A stretch of 64,000 nt of DNA, taken from assembly GCF_022539405.1 (NCBI RefSeq), contig NZ_CP054394.1, forward strand, positions 2,240,501 through 2,304,500. Direction: 5' to 3'. Positions 29,852 to 39,726 of the stretch are shown one piece after another. How positions within the stretch are numbered: position 1 is the first letter of the stretch; each line of letters opens with the position of its first letter. Made by a program: the position numbers and the translations under genes. Under the pieces are notes generated by a model that saw nothing but the letters and a program-made list of their open reading frames with translations, was not told the origin of the DNA and did not search any database. The stretch is from Natranaerofaba carboxydovora. GTDB lineage: Bacteria > Bacillota > Natranaerobiia > Natranaerobiales > Natranaerofabaceae.

Positions 29852-30074
29852 CGATTTAACTGCAAAAAGTCATATGAACAAAGTTTTGTTTTTATTTACA
29901 ATACATCTTGCTGAGAAAGCAGGAGAAATAAGGCCTAATGACAGGATGTCATTAGCTAATTAAACTCAGGATGAGTTATTTAATTAGGAAACCTTATTTC
30001 GACTGCACTCGAAGCTTAGATGTATCAATTAAAAACACTTGTTTATGTGAATAGACTTTTTGCAGTAAAATCAA
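29852..30074 (+). repeat. Family 1 palindromic repeat, full-length copy overlapping the carB stop codon
   Basis: Runs from CGATTTAACTGCAAAAAGTC to GACTTTTTGCAGTAAAATCAA. Same interior as other copies. Its right terminus covers the carB stop codon: the minus-strand TGA of carB (30073-30071) is the TGA of the terminal TTGATTTTACTGC. The left end reaches to 35 bases upstream of the argF start, so the repeat fills the whole carB-argF junction within the arginine operon. Confidence 0.9.
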
Positions 30075-33000
30075 TCCTCTAAATACTCCCCTAAACTCTT
30101 AACATTTATCTTTCCACCAGACTCGACCAAATATTTCAATGCTTTTAAATAAGCAGCTGCAGTATCAGGTGAAGTAAGAGTAGTTATCTTCAGCTCAGAG
30201 CTTAGTCTTCTAAGTTTAAATCCTGCAGAATCAGGGCTTTTGCTACCTGTAGGAGTGTTTATCACAAGGTCTATTTCCCCATCTTTTAGTAAGTTCATTA
30301 CATTCGGGAGACCTTCGCCAACTTTAGTAACAACTTCTACATTGTTGATACCTTTATCCTTAATAGCATCATAGGTTCCTTGTGTAGCATACAGCTTGAA
30401 TCCAAGTTTTGAGAATTCTTCAGCAAGAGGAATAACCTCCTCTTTATGTTCATCTGCAACGGAGAACAATACATTTCCTTTTTCGAAAAATTCATTACCA
30501 GAAGCAAGAAGGGTCTTGTATAAAGCAAGAGCAAAATCTTCGCCTATTCCAAGAACCTCCCCTGTGGACTTCATCTCCGGCCCAAGGGAAGTATCTACTT
30601 TGTGAAGCTTCTCAAAAGAAAATACCGGCGCCTTGACAGCCGTAAAATTCATCTCTGGATAGACACCTGTGCCGTATCCAAGCTCACTAATCTTTTCTCC
30701 TAGCATACATCTAGCTGCAAGATCAACAGCAGGTATCCCGGTTACCTTTGCTATAACGGGTACGGTCCTGCTTGCTCTTGGATTAATCTCTAACACATAA
30801 ACCCTATCATTATAGTATATATATTGAATGTTAAAGATTCCTTTTATATTCAAGGCACGGGCAATTTTCCTGGTGTAATCTTCAATTTCGTGTTTTGCCT
30901 TATCAGACAGGCTCTCGGGGGGATAAACTGCCATACTATCACCCGAGTGTACCCCGGCCTCCTCAACATGCTCCATAATCCCAGGAATTAACACATCTTC
31001 CCCGTCACTTATAGCATCTATTTCTACTTCCTTTCCAGGAAGATAACTATCCATTAACAGAGGATAATCATCGGAAACTTTAGTAGAAAGCGACAGGTAA
31101 TCAAACAATTCCTGCTCATCTCTAACAATCTCCATGGCTCTGCCGCCGATAACATAAGAAGGCCTTACAAGAAGGGGAAAACCTATCTTCTTTGATGCTC
31201 CTAGAGCATTTTCTTTACTTGTGACGGTTGTTCCCTCTGCCTGAGGTATATTCAGTGAGCGTAGAAGGCTGTAACACTTCTCCCTATCTTCAGCCTTATC
31301 AATGCTTTCTGGTGATGTTCCAAGAATATTAATACCTTTTTTGTGCAGCGGTCTTGTAAGATTTATGGCAGTCTGACCACCAAACTGAACCACACAACCC
31401 TCAGGATTTTCCTTGTCAATAATATCAAAAGCATCTTCAGGACCTAAGGGCTCAAAGTAAAGCTTATCTCCACAGTCAAAGTCCGTACTAACGGTCTCAG
31501 GGTTATTATTAACAATTATCACCTTTTTGCCTGCTTTTTGTAGAGACCATACACAGTGAACACTTGCATAATCAAACTCAATCCCCTGACCAATTCTTAT
31601 GGGACCAGAGCCAAAAACGATGACTTTTTCGTCATCATCACTTTCAACCTGATTTTCGCCTTCATAAGTGCTGTAAAAATAAGGCGAATCCTTGCCGTAA
31701 TCTCCTCCATAAATAGTTACTTTTCTATATGAAGGATAAATGTCAAATTCTTTTCTTTTATTTCTAACTTCATCAGAAGTGGAGTTTACAACAATAGCAA
31801 TCTCATCATCTGACATTCCGTACTTTTTAGCTTTAGAAAGCAGTTCCTCTGAAACATTCTCCAGGGTTGTTTCCCTAAGTTTCTTTTGTGTTTTCACCAC
31901 ATTATTTATGGTTTCCAGGAAAAACATATTTATTTCAGTAAGCTCTTCTAATTTCTCAGGCGCGACACCTAATTCAAGGGCTTTTGCCAGGCCAAATAAT
32001 CTTCTGTCATCACCTAGTTTAACAAGTTCTATAGCCTGCAAGTCTATAAAATGCTCAATTTCTGGCAAATAAAATCCTATATTATCTATTTCAAGAGAGC
32101 GAAGGGCTTTTAGGAAGGCTCCTTCAAGGGTTCTATCCAAAGACATGACCTCTCCTGTAGCCTTCATCTGAGTACCAAGTATCCTTCCCGCATCTTCAAA
32201 CTTATCAAAAGGCCACCTGGGTATTTTTACAACGACATAATCTAAAGAAGGCTCCGAAAAATAAGATGATTCATCATCAGGATCCTCATCTAGCTCATCT
32301 AATCCGTACCCCAGAGCAATCTTAGTAGAAACTTTGGCTATTGGATAACCTGTCGCCTTAGATGCAAGGGCACTTGACCTGCTAACCCTTGGATTAACCT
32401 CGATAACATAATATGAACCTGACCCTTCTTTATCTAGGGCAAATTGAACATTACAGCCGCCTTCAATCTCTAACCCGGAGATAATTCTAAGGGCACTATC
32501 CTTCAAAATTTTATATTCTTTATCGGTTAAAGTTTGATTAGGTGCAACTACTATACTATCCCCCGTATGAATCCCTATAGGATCAAAATTTTCCATGTCA
32601 CAGATAGCTATGGCATTTCCTTTTCTATCCCGCATCACTTCAAACTCTATCTCTTTCCACCCTTTAACGCTTTTTTCTATAAGTACTTCGCCAATTATGC
32701 TCAAATTAAGGCCCCGCTTAACAATATCAATCAGTTCTTCTTCATTCCTGGCATTTCCACCACCGCTTCCACCAAGGGTATAAGCAGGACGCACTATAAC
32801 GGGATAACCTATTTTATCTGCAAAGTCGACTGCTTCCCCTGCAGTCTTAACCACAGTACTGTCGGGTACAGGTTCATTTAGCTCATTCATTGCTGATTTA
32901 AACTCTTCTCTATCTTCGGCTTTTTCGATGGAAATTAGAGAGGTGCCTAAGAGCTTAACTCCATACTTTTCAAGAACACCATTTTTGGAAAGTTGAAAAG

Positions 33001-33298
33001 CAAGGTTTAAAGCCGTCTGGCCTCCAAGTCCTGGAACAAACCCATCGGGACGCTCTTTTTCTATCACCCATTCAACAAAGTCTGGAGTTAGAGGTTCAAA
33101 ATATACTTTGTCACACAGCTCCAAATCCGTCATTATAGTAGCAGGATTACTATTTACAAGTACTACTTCAATCCCTTCTTCTTTTATAGCTTTTAGTGCC
33201 TGGGTCCCTGCATAGTCAAATTCCGCCGCCTGACCAATAACAATAGGACCGGAACCGACAAGCAGTATTTTATCTATATCATTTAAGGGCAAGCCCAT
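30071..33298 (-). CDS. carB: Carbamoyl-phosphate synthase large subunit
   Basis: Makes carbamoyl phosphate from bicarbonate, ammonia and two ATP. The 1075-residue protein shows two homologous synthetase halves: LLVGSGPIVIGQAAEFDYAG and IVRPAYTLGGSGGG in the first, VFGSGPIRIGQGIEFDYAS and LVRPSYVIGGRAMEIV in the second, and a C-terminal MGS-like allosteric domain with VINTPTGSKSPDSAG. Inside the arginine operon between argD and argF. Notably carA, the glutaminase subunit normally next to it, is absent from the window. Confidence 0.97.
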   Translation of the reverse strand: MGLPLNDIDKILLVGSGPIVIGQAAEFDYAGTQALKAIKEEGIEVVLVNSNPATIMTDLELCDKVYFEPLTPDFVEWVIEKERPDGFVPGLGGQTALNLAFQLSKNGVLEKYGVKLLGTSLISIEKAEDREEFKSAMNELNEPVPDSTVVKTAGEAVDFADKIGYPVIVRPAYTLGGSGGGNARNEEELIDIVKRGLNLSIIGEVLIEKSVKGWKEIEFEVMRDRKGNAIAICDMENFDPIGIHTGDSIVVAPNQTLTDKEYKILKDSALRIISGLEIEGGCNVQFALDKEGSGSYYVIEVNPRVSRSSALASKATGYPIAKVSTKIALGYGLDELDEDPDDESSYFSEPSLDYVVVKIPRWPFDKFEDAGRILGTQMKATGEVMSLDRTLEGAFLKALRSLEIDNIGFYLPEIEHFIDLQAIELVKLGDDRRLFGLAKALELGVAPEKLEELTEINMFFLETINNVVKTQKKLRETTLENVSEELLSKAKKYGMSDDEIAIVVNSTSDEVRNKRKEFDIYPSYRKVTIYGGDYGKDSPYFYSTYEGENQVESDDDEKVIVFGSGPIRIGQGIEFDYASVHCVWSLQKAGKKVIIVNNNPETVSTDFDCGDKLYFEPLGPEDAFDIIDKENPEGCVVQFGGQTAINLTRPLHKKGINILGTSPESIDKAEDREKCYSLLRSLNIPQAEGTTVTSKENALGASKKIGFPLLVRPSYVIGGRAMEIVRDEQELFDYLSLSTKVSDDYPLLMDSYLPGKEVEIDAISDGEDVLIPGIMEHVEEAGVHSGDSMAVYPPESLSDKAKHEIEDYTRKIARALNIKGIFNIQYIYYNDRVYVLEINPRASRTVPVIAKVTGIPAVDLAARCMLGEKISELGYGTGVYPEMNFTAVKAPVFSFEKLHKVDTSLGPEMKSTGEVLGIGEDFALALYKTLLASGNEFFEKGNVLFSVADEHKEEVIPLAEEFSKLGFKLYATQGTYDAIKDKGINNVEVVTKVGEGLPNVMNLLKDGEIDLVINTPTGSKSPDSAGFKLRRLSSELKITTLTSPDTAAAYLKALKYLVESGGKINVKSLGEYLED

Positions 33299-33328
33299 CT
33301 CCTCCTTTAGGCAGTGATACCAATAATA

Positions 33329-34540
33329 TCAAGATTCTATATCAGCGATCACATTTTCAAGTATTCCAAGTGCAATATCTATCTGGTTCTTCTCAATTAC
33401 TAGAGGTGGCAAAAGCCTTATAGTACTATCACCTATCGCATTTATAAGCAACCTCTTTGATAGGCATTCGCCAAGAATCTCCCCGGCACAACCATCCACC
33501 TGCAGGGCAATCATCATCCCTTTATGTCTTACACCTTGAACAGAAGAATAATTGAGAGCTAGCTCTTCAAGTTCTTTTACAAAGTAACTGCTTTTTTCCT
33601 GAACGTTTTCTAAAAAACCGTCCTCTAATAGAGTATTAACCACTGCCACTCCAGCCTCTGCTGCCACCGGGTTGCCGCCAAAGGTGCTTGCATGATCTCC
33701 CGGCGAAAATGACTTCGCCACTTCGTCAGTACAAAGCATAGCACCTATGGGGAGCCCTCCACCAAGAGCCTTTGCAAGGGTCATAACATCGGGTGTTACC
33801 CCATAATGTTCATGGGCAAAAAGTTTTGCAGTCCTGCCCATCCCCGTCTGTATTTCATCATAGATGAGAAGTATATCCTTTTCCTTACAGAGCTCTTTTG
33901 CCTGCTCTAGATAATCTTTTTCGCAGGGGTGTACCCCTCCCTCACCAAGGATAGGTTCAATCATAACAGCACAGGTTTTGTCATCTACTTCCTTTTTAAG
34001 CGCATCTATATCATTTAGAGGCACATAGCTAAATCCTTCTGGCAGCGGGCCAAAGCCTTTTCTGACTTTTTCCTGTCCTGTAGCTGTCAAAGTTGCCAGA
34101 GTTCTTCCGTGAAAGGATTTTTTCACAGTAATTATTTTCTTTCTATTTTCACCATATTTTAACTCAGAATATTTTCTTGCAAGTTTGATAGCAGCCTCAT
34201 TTGATTCCGCGCCACTATTTGCAAAAAATACTTTGTCTGCAAATGAATTTTCTATAAGTAGTTTAGAAAGTTCCACCTGGGGCACTGTATAGTACAGGTT
34301 ACTGGTATGAAGAAGTTTATTCATCTGTTTGGTTGCAGCTTCAACCACTCCTGGATGAGAGTGTCCTAGGTTGTTAACACCAAGTCCAGACAACAGATCC
34401 AAGTACTCATTTCCTTCCTCGTCATGCAAAATACAACCCTTACCTTCTACAAACAAAGGGGTTTTCTCAGGGTTTCTTCCGTAAGTATTTATTATATAGC
34501 TACTTTCAAGCTCTTTGATTTTGTCATAATCCTTAAACAT
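33329..34540 (-). CDS. argD: Acetylornithine aminotransferase
   Basis: PLP enzyme forming N-acetylornithine. The 403-residue protein has LDLLSGLGVNNLGHSHP, ANSGAESNEAAIKLARKY, ITVKKSFHGRTLATL, IYDEIQTGMGRTAKLFAHE and the PLP-lysine region TLAKALGGGLPIGAM near residue 250. Between argB (12 bases) and carB (30 bases). Length and motifs are canonical. Confidence 0.96.
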   Translation of the reverse strand: MFKDYDKIKELESSYIINTYGRNPEKTPLFVEGKGCILHDEEGNEYLDLLSGLGVNNLGHSHPGVVEAATKQMNKLLHTSNLYYTVPQVELSKLLIENSFADKVFFANSGAESNEAAIKLARKYSELKYGENRKKIITVKKSFHGRTLATLTATGQEKVRKGFGPLPEGFSYVPLNDIDALKKEVDDKTCAVMIEPILGEGGVHPCEKDYLEQAKELCKEKDILLIYDEIQTGMGRTAKLFAHEHYGVTPDVMTLAKALGGGLPIGAMLCTDEVAKSFSPGDHASTFGGNPVAAEAGVAVVNTLLEDGFLENVQEKSSYFVKELEELALNYSSVQGVRHKGMMIALQVDGCAGEILGECLSKRLLINAIGDSTIRLLPPLVIEKNQIDIALGILENVIADIES

Positions 34541-34552
34541 AATCTATCCCTC

Positions 34553-35458
34553 CTAAGCACTAACCATAGTTCCTATACCTCTGTCTGTAAATATCTCAAG
34601 CAGCAGGGAATGTTTCAAATTTCCATCAACAATGTGTGTTCTTTTCACCCTGTGCTCTAATGCCTTAATACACGCCTCAACTTTCGGAATCATTCCTTCT
34701 TTAATCTTACCTTCAGTTATCATCTCTCTAGCCATAGATATACTAAGAGTAGATATAACTTCATCATCATCTTCTTCAGAATACTTAATACCGGGCACAT
34801 CCGTCAAAAGAATTAACTTCTCCGCTCCAAGAGCTCCTGCAAGCTCCCCGGCAGTATGATCTGCATTTATATTAAGTGATTTGCCGTCCATATCTACAGC
34901 TACAGGGGAGATTACAGGTATAAAATCCTGATCTGCCATATGTTTTATGATCTCAGGATTTACCTTTTTGATATCACCAACTGCTCCAAGGTCTATCTCT
35001 TTATTACCTTCACTTTCAACAGCAGGCCTTGTCGGGGGACGTTTTTCTGCCACCAATAGGTCTCCATCCTTACCGGTAAAACCAGCAGCTTTACCTCCCA
35101 AATTATTAAACATTCCTACAATATCTTGATTTATTTTGCCAAGTGCCATCTCAGTAAGCTCCATAGTTTCTTCATCAGTGACCCTGAGTCCATTTACAAA
35201 TTCAGGCTCTTTATTAACCTTTTCCATCAGCTTGGTTATTTCTCTTCCACCACCATGAATCACAACAGGCGATACTCCTATATATTTTAGAAGGATAATA
35301 TCCAGGAGTATAGACCTTTTAAGTTCTTCATCATCCAAAATACTGCCACCAAATTTAATTACAAAAGTCTTATTGCTAAAAGTCTTGATGTAGGGTAAAG
35401 CCTCTATTAAAACATCAGCTTTTTCTATTACACTTTTAACACTTTTATCTTCTCTCAC
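34553..35458 (-). CDS. argB: Acetylglutamate kinase
   Basis: Phosphorylates N-acetylglutamate. The 301-residue protein has TFVIKFGGSILDDEEL, VVIHGGGREITKLME, LGAVGDIKKVNPEII, NINADHTAGELAGALGAEKLI in segments and KIKEGMIPKVEAC. The N-terminal helix SVIEKADVLIEALPYIKTF is the extension found in arginine-inhibited, hexameric enzymes, so feedback inhibition by arginine is likely. Start is GTG 35458 after a GGGGG site. Confidence 0.95.
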   Translation of the reverse strand: MREDKSVKSVIEKADVLIEALPYIKTFSNKTFVIKFGGSILDDEELKRSILLDIILLKYIGVSPVVIHGGGREITKLMEKVNKEPEFVNGLRVTDEETMELTEMALGKINQDIVGMFNNLGGKAAGFTGKDGDLLVAEKRPPTRPAVESEGNKEIDLGAVGDIKKVNPEIIKHMADQDFIPVISPVAVDMDGKSLNINADHTAGELAGALGAEKLILLTDVPGIKYSEEDDDEVISTLSISMAREMITEGKIKEGMIPKVEACIKALEHRVKRTHIVDGNLKHSLLLEIFTDRGIGTMVSA

Positions 35459-35485
35459 TTTTATCCCCCCATTAAGTTTTTAATT

Positions 35486-36675
35486 TTAACTTCTATACAT
35501 TCCATTGATCTTGACATACTCATAGCTTAGATCAGATCCATAGGCCACAGCTTCTTCATCTCCAAGGCCAAGTTCTACTGTCACTGATACTTCAAAAGGT
35601 TTTAGTATTTCACTTGCTCTTTCTTCATCAAAAGATAAGCCCTGTCCGTTTTTTACAACCTGAATATCCCCAAGATAAACCGAGACCTTTTCTGGCACTA
35701 TCTCAACTCCTGAGTTGCCAACAGCCATTATAATCCTACCCCAGTTAGCATCTTCGCCAAAAAAGGCAGTTTTAACAAGGTTTGAATTTAAGACTGTCAT
35801 GGCGATCTTTTGGCATCTTCAAAGGTCTTTGCCTGTTTTACGTACAGTTTTATAACTTTAGTTGTACCTTCGCCATCAGAGACTATCATCATTGAAAGTT
35901 TTTTATTCAGCTCTGTAAGAGCATCTCTGAATTTGAAGTAGTTCTCATCTTCTTGATCTATAGTCTTATTCTCACCCGCTCCATTTGCAAGAGCTATTAC
36001 CATGTCATTAGTGCTGGTATCACCATCCACAGTCATCAGGTTATATGACCGATCAACACTATAAAATAGTGCTTTGTTTAAAAGTGGCTTTGAAATAGCA
36101 ACATCTGTTGTAACAAAACCAAACATTGTAGCCATATTAGGATATATCATTCCACTTCCCTTAGCCATTCCGCCAATTGTAATTTCTTTACCGTCTATTT
36201 CTGTAGTAACTGAAGCTTCCTTTGGTTTTGTATCGGTTGTCATTATAGCTAGCGCTGCATTTTTGTTTCCATCTTTTGATAGTATAGGTGCGACGTTTTC
36301 AATCCCTTCTTTTAGCTTTTCCATGGGAAGATACTCACCAATTAAGCCAGTTGAGCCGACTATCACCTCTTCTTTTTTTATTCCCAAAGCTTTGGCTGTG
36401 CACTCTGCCATCTCCTCTGCATCTTTCATACCCTGCTCTCCGGTACATGCATTTGCTAGGCCGCTGTTTACCACAATGGCTCTGGGATTTGCGTTATCTA
36501 TATGATCTTTTGTTACCACTACAGGAGGTGCCACAAATTTATTTTTTGTATAAGTTCCTGCTGCTGTAGTGGGATGTTCTGATTTGACCATAGCAAGATC
36601 TAACTTTGATTTACTTTTTCTAACTCCACAGTGTATTCCTTCAGCTAAATATCCTTTTGGACTAGTTATTCCCAT
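35486..36675 (-). pseudogene. argJ: Glutamate N-acetyltransferase/acetylornithine acetyltransferase, split by an apparent -1 frameshift
   Basis: ArgJ recycles acetyl groups in the cyclic arginine pathway. The frame from 36675 (MGITSPKGYLAEGIHCG, GGAGG ten bases upstream) covers the alpha chain and the self-cleavage site KGSGMIYPNMATM, then ends at TGA 35797 after DAKRSP. The rest lies in another frame from 35800: TVLNSNLVKTAFFGEDANWGRI to the C-terminus. Adding one A to the A4 run at 35808-35811 restores DAKKIAMTVLNSNLVKT, a perfect ArgJ join with normal total length near 396-399. ATGA overlaps the two frames, so coupled translation as two chains is also possible. Either sequence error, mutation or a truly split gene. 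Confidence 0.8.
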
Positions 36676-36697
36676 CTTTCTCACACCTCCGTAAAAA

Positions 36698-37735
36698 TCA
36701 GGGCCAAAGGGCAGTTTTCATAAGGCCTTCATCTTCTTCAAATCCATACATTATATTCATATTCTGAACGGCCTGCCCGCTTGCCCCTTTTATTAAATTA
36801 TCTATCACCGACATCATTATAAGAGTATTTGTATTTTCATCCATTACAAAGGAAATCCCAAATGAATTGGTACCATAAATCCACTTAACCTGGGGATAAC
36901 CTTCTAATAGCATAGCAAAAGGGCTATCCTTATAAAATTCTTCAAGGCAGTTACTGACATCTTCCTTCGAAAGCTTATCCTTCAAACTAACGTATATTGT
37001 AGAGAATATCCCCCTGTCCATAGGTACAAGATGAGGGCTAAATAATAAAGATAAATTTTCACCTGCCGCTTCAGATAGAGCCTGTTCCATCTCTGGGCCG
37101 TGCCTGTGAGAAGCAACATTATAAGCCTGGAAATTATTATTTCGCTCCGGGTAGTGAAAAATTTGTTTTGGCTCTTTGCCCCCACCAGATACTCCCGTTT
37201 TACAATCTGCAATTATATTTTCCTTATCTATAAGTCCTTTTTCTAACAAAGGATACAGCGGCAAAATTACCCCTGTAGGGAAACAACCCGGGTTTGCAAC
37301 CAGACTCGCCTTTTTGATACTCTCCTTATTTATCTCACAAAGGCCATACACAGCATCCTTAAGAATTTCTTCATATTTATGTGTAATCCCGTACCATTTC
37401 TGATACACCTGGATATCTTTTAATCGATAGTCACCGGATAGGTCAATTACTTTCACATCTTCTTTCAGCCACTCAGGCACTACATCCATCGAGACTTTAT
37501 GAGGAAGTGCTGCAAATACAAGATCAAGTTCTTTAGCATCTTCTTTTTCCGGGTGAACTCCTTTAAGGATAAGGTCTTTTTCTGGTTCATTAAAATGTGG
37601 CATTACATCTGATAATTTATTTCCTTTATTGCTTTCTGAAGCAATATAACATAAATCTACTTTATCATGTGCTGACAAAATCCTACAAAGCTCTATCCCA
37701 CCGTAACCTGTTGCACCTAACACTCCAACTTTCAT
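36698..37735 (-). CDS. argC: N-acetyl-gamma-glutamyl-phosphate reductase
   Basis: NADPH-dependent reductase of acetylglutamyl phosphate. The 345-residue protein begins MKVGVLGATGYGGIELCRIL and has FAALPHKVSMDVVPEW and the active-site Cys in SLVANPGCFPTGVILPLYPL. I choose ATG 37735, nine bases after AGGAGGG, rather than the frame start 24 bases upstream. First gene of the arginine operon, directly behind the T-box leader. Confidence 0.96.
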   Translation of the reverse strand: MKVGVLGATGYGGIELCRILSAHDKVDLCYIASESNKGNKLSDVMPHFNEPEKDLILKGVHPEKEDAKELDLVFAALPHKVSMDVVPEWLKEDVKVIDLSGDYRLKDIQVYQKWYGITHKYEEILKDAVYGLCEINKESIKKASLVANPGCFPTGVILPLYPLLEKGLIDKENIIADCKTGVSGGGKEPKQIFHYPERNNNFQAYNVASHRHGPEMEQALSEAAGENLSLLFSPHLVPMDRGIFSTIYVSLKDKLSKEDVSNCLEEFYKDSPFAMLLEGYPQVKWIYGTNSFGISFVMDENTNTLIMMSVIDNLIKGASGQAVQNMNIMYGFEEDEGLMKTALWP

Positions 37736-37822
37736 TTTGTATATCCCTCCTGTAACCAAAGTCTAATAACTATAGTTTAAAGTCTTTCTGACAAGAATCT
37801 AAACCTAAAATCTTCTAATAAA

Positions 37823-38110
37823 ATTAAAAATCCGCCCCCATATAAAAACATACAGGGACGGAATATTATCATCTTCCGCGGTGCCACCCTGGTTGACCGG
37901 ATATAATTCGGCCCCCCTTAACAAAAGCACTACAGACGTTAACGGCGTCCTAACCGTTAAGACCTACTCTCAGTTGAGGTCAATTAAAAAATTAACTAAC
38001 CACACCGGTTTCGGCCTTAAAGCTCCAGAGTGCGCTTCCATTCTTCCGTGGTAGCAGGCTCTCACCATCCCTGCCTCGCTTTGACCATAGAGAAGAATGT
38101 ACTCTCTCCT
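37823..38110 (-). promoter_or_regulatory. T-box riboswitch, arginine-specific (CGC specifier)
   Basis: Minus-strand leader of argC. The T-box sequence AGGGTGGCACCGCGG is at 37890-37876. Stem I opens with AGAGAGTAC near 38107-38099 and closes with ACTCT directly after the specifier; the codon in the specifier position (38034-38032) reads CGC, arginine. A terminator stem CCGTCCC/GGGGGCGG with a T-run lies at 37861-37823. Uncharged tRNA-Arg would stabilise the antiterminator and switch on argC-J-B-D and probably the genes below. Codon choice rests on my alignment by eye. Confidence 0.9.
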
Positions 38111-38196
38111 TCAAAGCTTTTTTCATCGATTCTATATTTAAGTTTATTAAGAATAATACACCTCTGAGTTTGATATGTCAAGTGTAATATTCAATT

Positions 38197-38283
38197 TTTA
38201 TTTGTCTATCATACCAACTCTCACTAGAATTTGTAAAAATCGTACAAATTAAAAGTTCGTTTATGGTATGATAGACAAATAAA
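38197..38283 (+). repeat. Family 2 variable-arm palindrome
   Basis: Left arm TTTATTTGTCTATCATACCA (38197-38216) and right arm TGGTATGATAGACAAATAAA (38264-38283) pair perfectly over 20 bases. Core: ACCAACTCTCACTAGAATTT, GTAAAAATCGTACAAATT, AAAAGTTCGTTTATGGT. It is 87 bp like the fadD copy. It lies upstream of the T-box leader, in the gap after the DUF401 gene, in opposite orientation to that gene. Confidence 0.8.
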
Positions 38284-38351
38284 TGTTATCATCTCGCGTA
38301 AGTTCAAGGTAAGCTCCCTTATAGTATGCAAACTAATAATCTTTCATAGGG

Positions 38352-38381
38352 GTACCAACTCTCACTAGAATTTGTAAAATT
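38352..38381 (+). repeat. Truncated family 2 repeat at the DUF401 stop codon
   Basis: GTACCAACTCTCACTAGAAT plus TTGTAAAATT repeats the start of the copy at 38213 almost exactly, then breaks off at the TAA stop codon of the DUF401 gene (38382-38380). No right half remains. Confidence 0.7.
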
Positions 38382-39666
38382 AATAAAGACTCCATATAAT
38401 AGCATTTATCACAGTAACTAGCAGCATTATGATTGTAGGTACTGAGAGTTCGTATATTATCTTCTTAAAGTTTGCCTCGAAGTGTTCTCTAGTCAGGACC
38501 AGGCAAAGGTGAATTGGCGAAATAAAGTATCCCGCAAGGCTAGTAACGTACAACATGCCAAATAAACCATAAAACGCTCCACCATCAGGCAGCATCGAAC
38601 CAAAGATAGGATAGGATATTCCAAAAGCCGCGAGATTATGGCCCGTAAAAAAGCCAGCCAAAAAGGGCACTATAAAGACTAATACCCCAAGGGGAATACC
38701 CATCTCTATAAGATACGTTGACATCACATCTACGATACCAGAACTTTCAATAAAACCCTGATAAAGCATTATCCCTACTACGGCAAATATCATATTCCAT
38801 TTCACAGCATATTTTAAATATGAAAACCTGGTTTTAATCTCTTCACTCAAGCCCTGTGAGGAAATAGTAATATAATTAAGGAAAGCAATTACTACCCCCA
38901 CAAAGATTGCTGCAGGGATATATACATCAAATACAATTGCTAAAAAAACAGCAGTAAACAGAGGGGATATACTCTGTACAAAACTAACTATATTTTTAAA
39001 ATCAATTGATCCAGTATTTTTATTTTTAGTAGAATTGTTATTAGCCACATCTGATTCATCTTTGTAAACTGATACCCCTCTAAACAACCAGAAAAAACTT
39101 GTCACCAAAGTAATAATAGTAGCAGGCAAGTTTAGCAGTAGAAAAATACCTAAAGATACCCCTGACATTTCTAAAGCCAATATAACTGCTGGAAAAAGTG
39201 GGAAAATCAAAAACCAAATATGCCTGAAAAACATATTAACTCCACTCATCCTAGAAGGGGATAAGTTAAGCTTATTTCCTACTTCTTCAACCATAGGAGC
39301 AGATAAAATAGCTCCACCCGGAACAGGAAGCATTCCTATAAGAGATGGGAGTATAGAAGCCAAAAGCCTGTTATCTTTTATCAATATATTTAGACTGCTA
39401 AGCATTTCATCAAGACTACCCGTCCTCTTTAAAAGCTCCCCCAACACACCAATAAAAAAAACTACTAAAACCAAGTTTATAGTTTCAGGAGATGTCAAGC
39501 TCTGAAAAAAGACTTCACCAATCTTGCCAAAAGACATTCCAGTAGAGATCCCTACCATCAAACTGGCAATAACCATGCTTATTCCCATTGGTACCTGCTT
39601 TCTAGTAAGGTACATAATCAGTACTATTGATAGAAAAACCCCTAGTATTCCTATTACTTCAGTCAT
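38380..39666 (-). CDS. DUF401-family integral membrane permease
   Basis: A 428-residue polytopic membrane protein with about 11-12 hydrophobic helices. The N-terminal VLIMYLTRKQVPMGISMVIA, VVFFIGVLGELLKRTGSL and LIGMLPVPGGAILSAPMVEEVG are typical of the DUF401 group, which is related to anion/dicarboxylate permeases (ArsB/NhaD-like fold). Substrate is unknown. Its stop codon touches a truncated family 2 repeat and its upstream side is a full family 1 repeat, so it is likely a single-gene unit. Confidence 0.8.
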   Translation of the reverse strand: MTEVIGILGVFLSIVLIMYLTRKQVPMGISMVIASLMVGISTGMSFGKIGEVFFQSLTSPETINLVLVVFFIGVLGELLKRTGSLDEMLSSLNILIKDNRLLASILPSLIGMLPVPGGAILSAPMVEEVGNKLNLSPSRMSGVNMFFRHIWFLIFPLFPAVILALEMSGVSLGIFLLLNLPATIITLVTSFFWLFRGVSVYKDESDVANNNSTKNKNTGSIDFKNIVSFVQSISPLFTAVFLAIVFDVYIPAAIFVGVVIAFLNYITISSQGLSEEIKTRFSYLKYAVKWNMIFAVVGIMLYQGFIESSGIVDVMSTYLIEMGIPLGVLVFIVPFLAGFFTGHNLAAFGISYPIFGSMLPDGGAFYGLFGMLYVTSLAGYFISPIHLCLVLTREHFEANFKKIIYELSVPTIIMLLVTVINAIIWSLY

Positions 39667-39726
39667 AATTTCTCCCCCATAATCTATTACTATTGCTTAC
39701 CACAATTTATTATAAAATTATTCTTT

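Noticed and set aside
29818-29865. Longer N-terminus for ArgF starting at 29865
   Set aside because: The extra codons lie inside the family 1 repeat end and lack a ribosome site; GTG 29817 has AGGAGGTG at good spacing and matches the family start.
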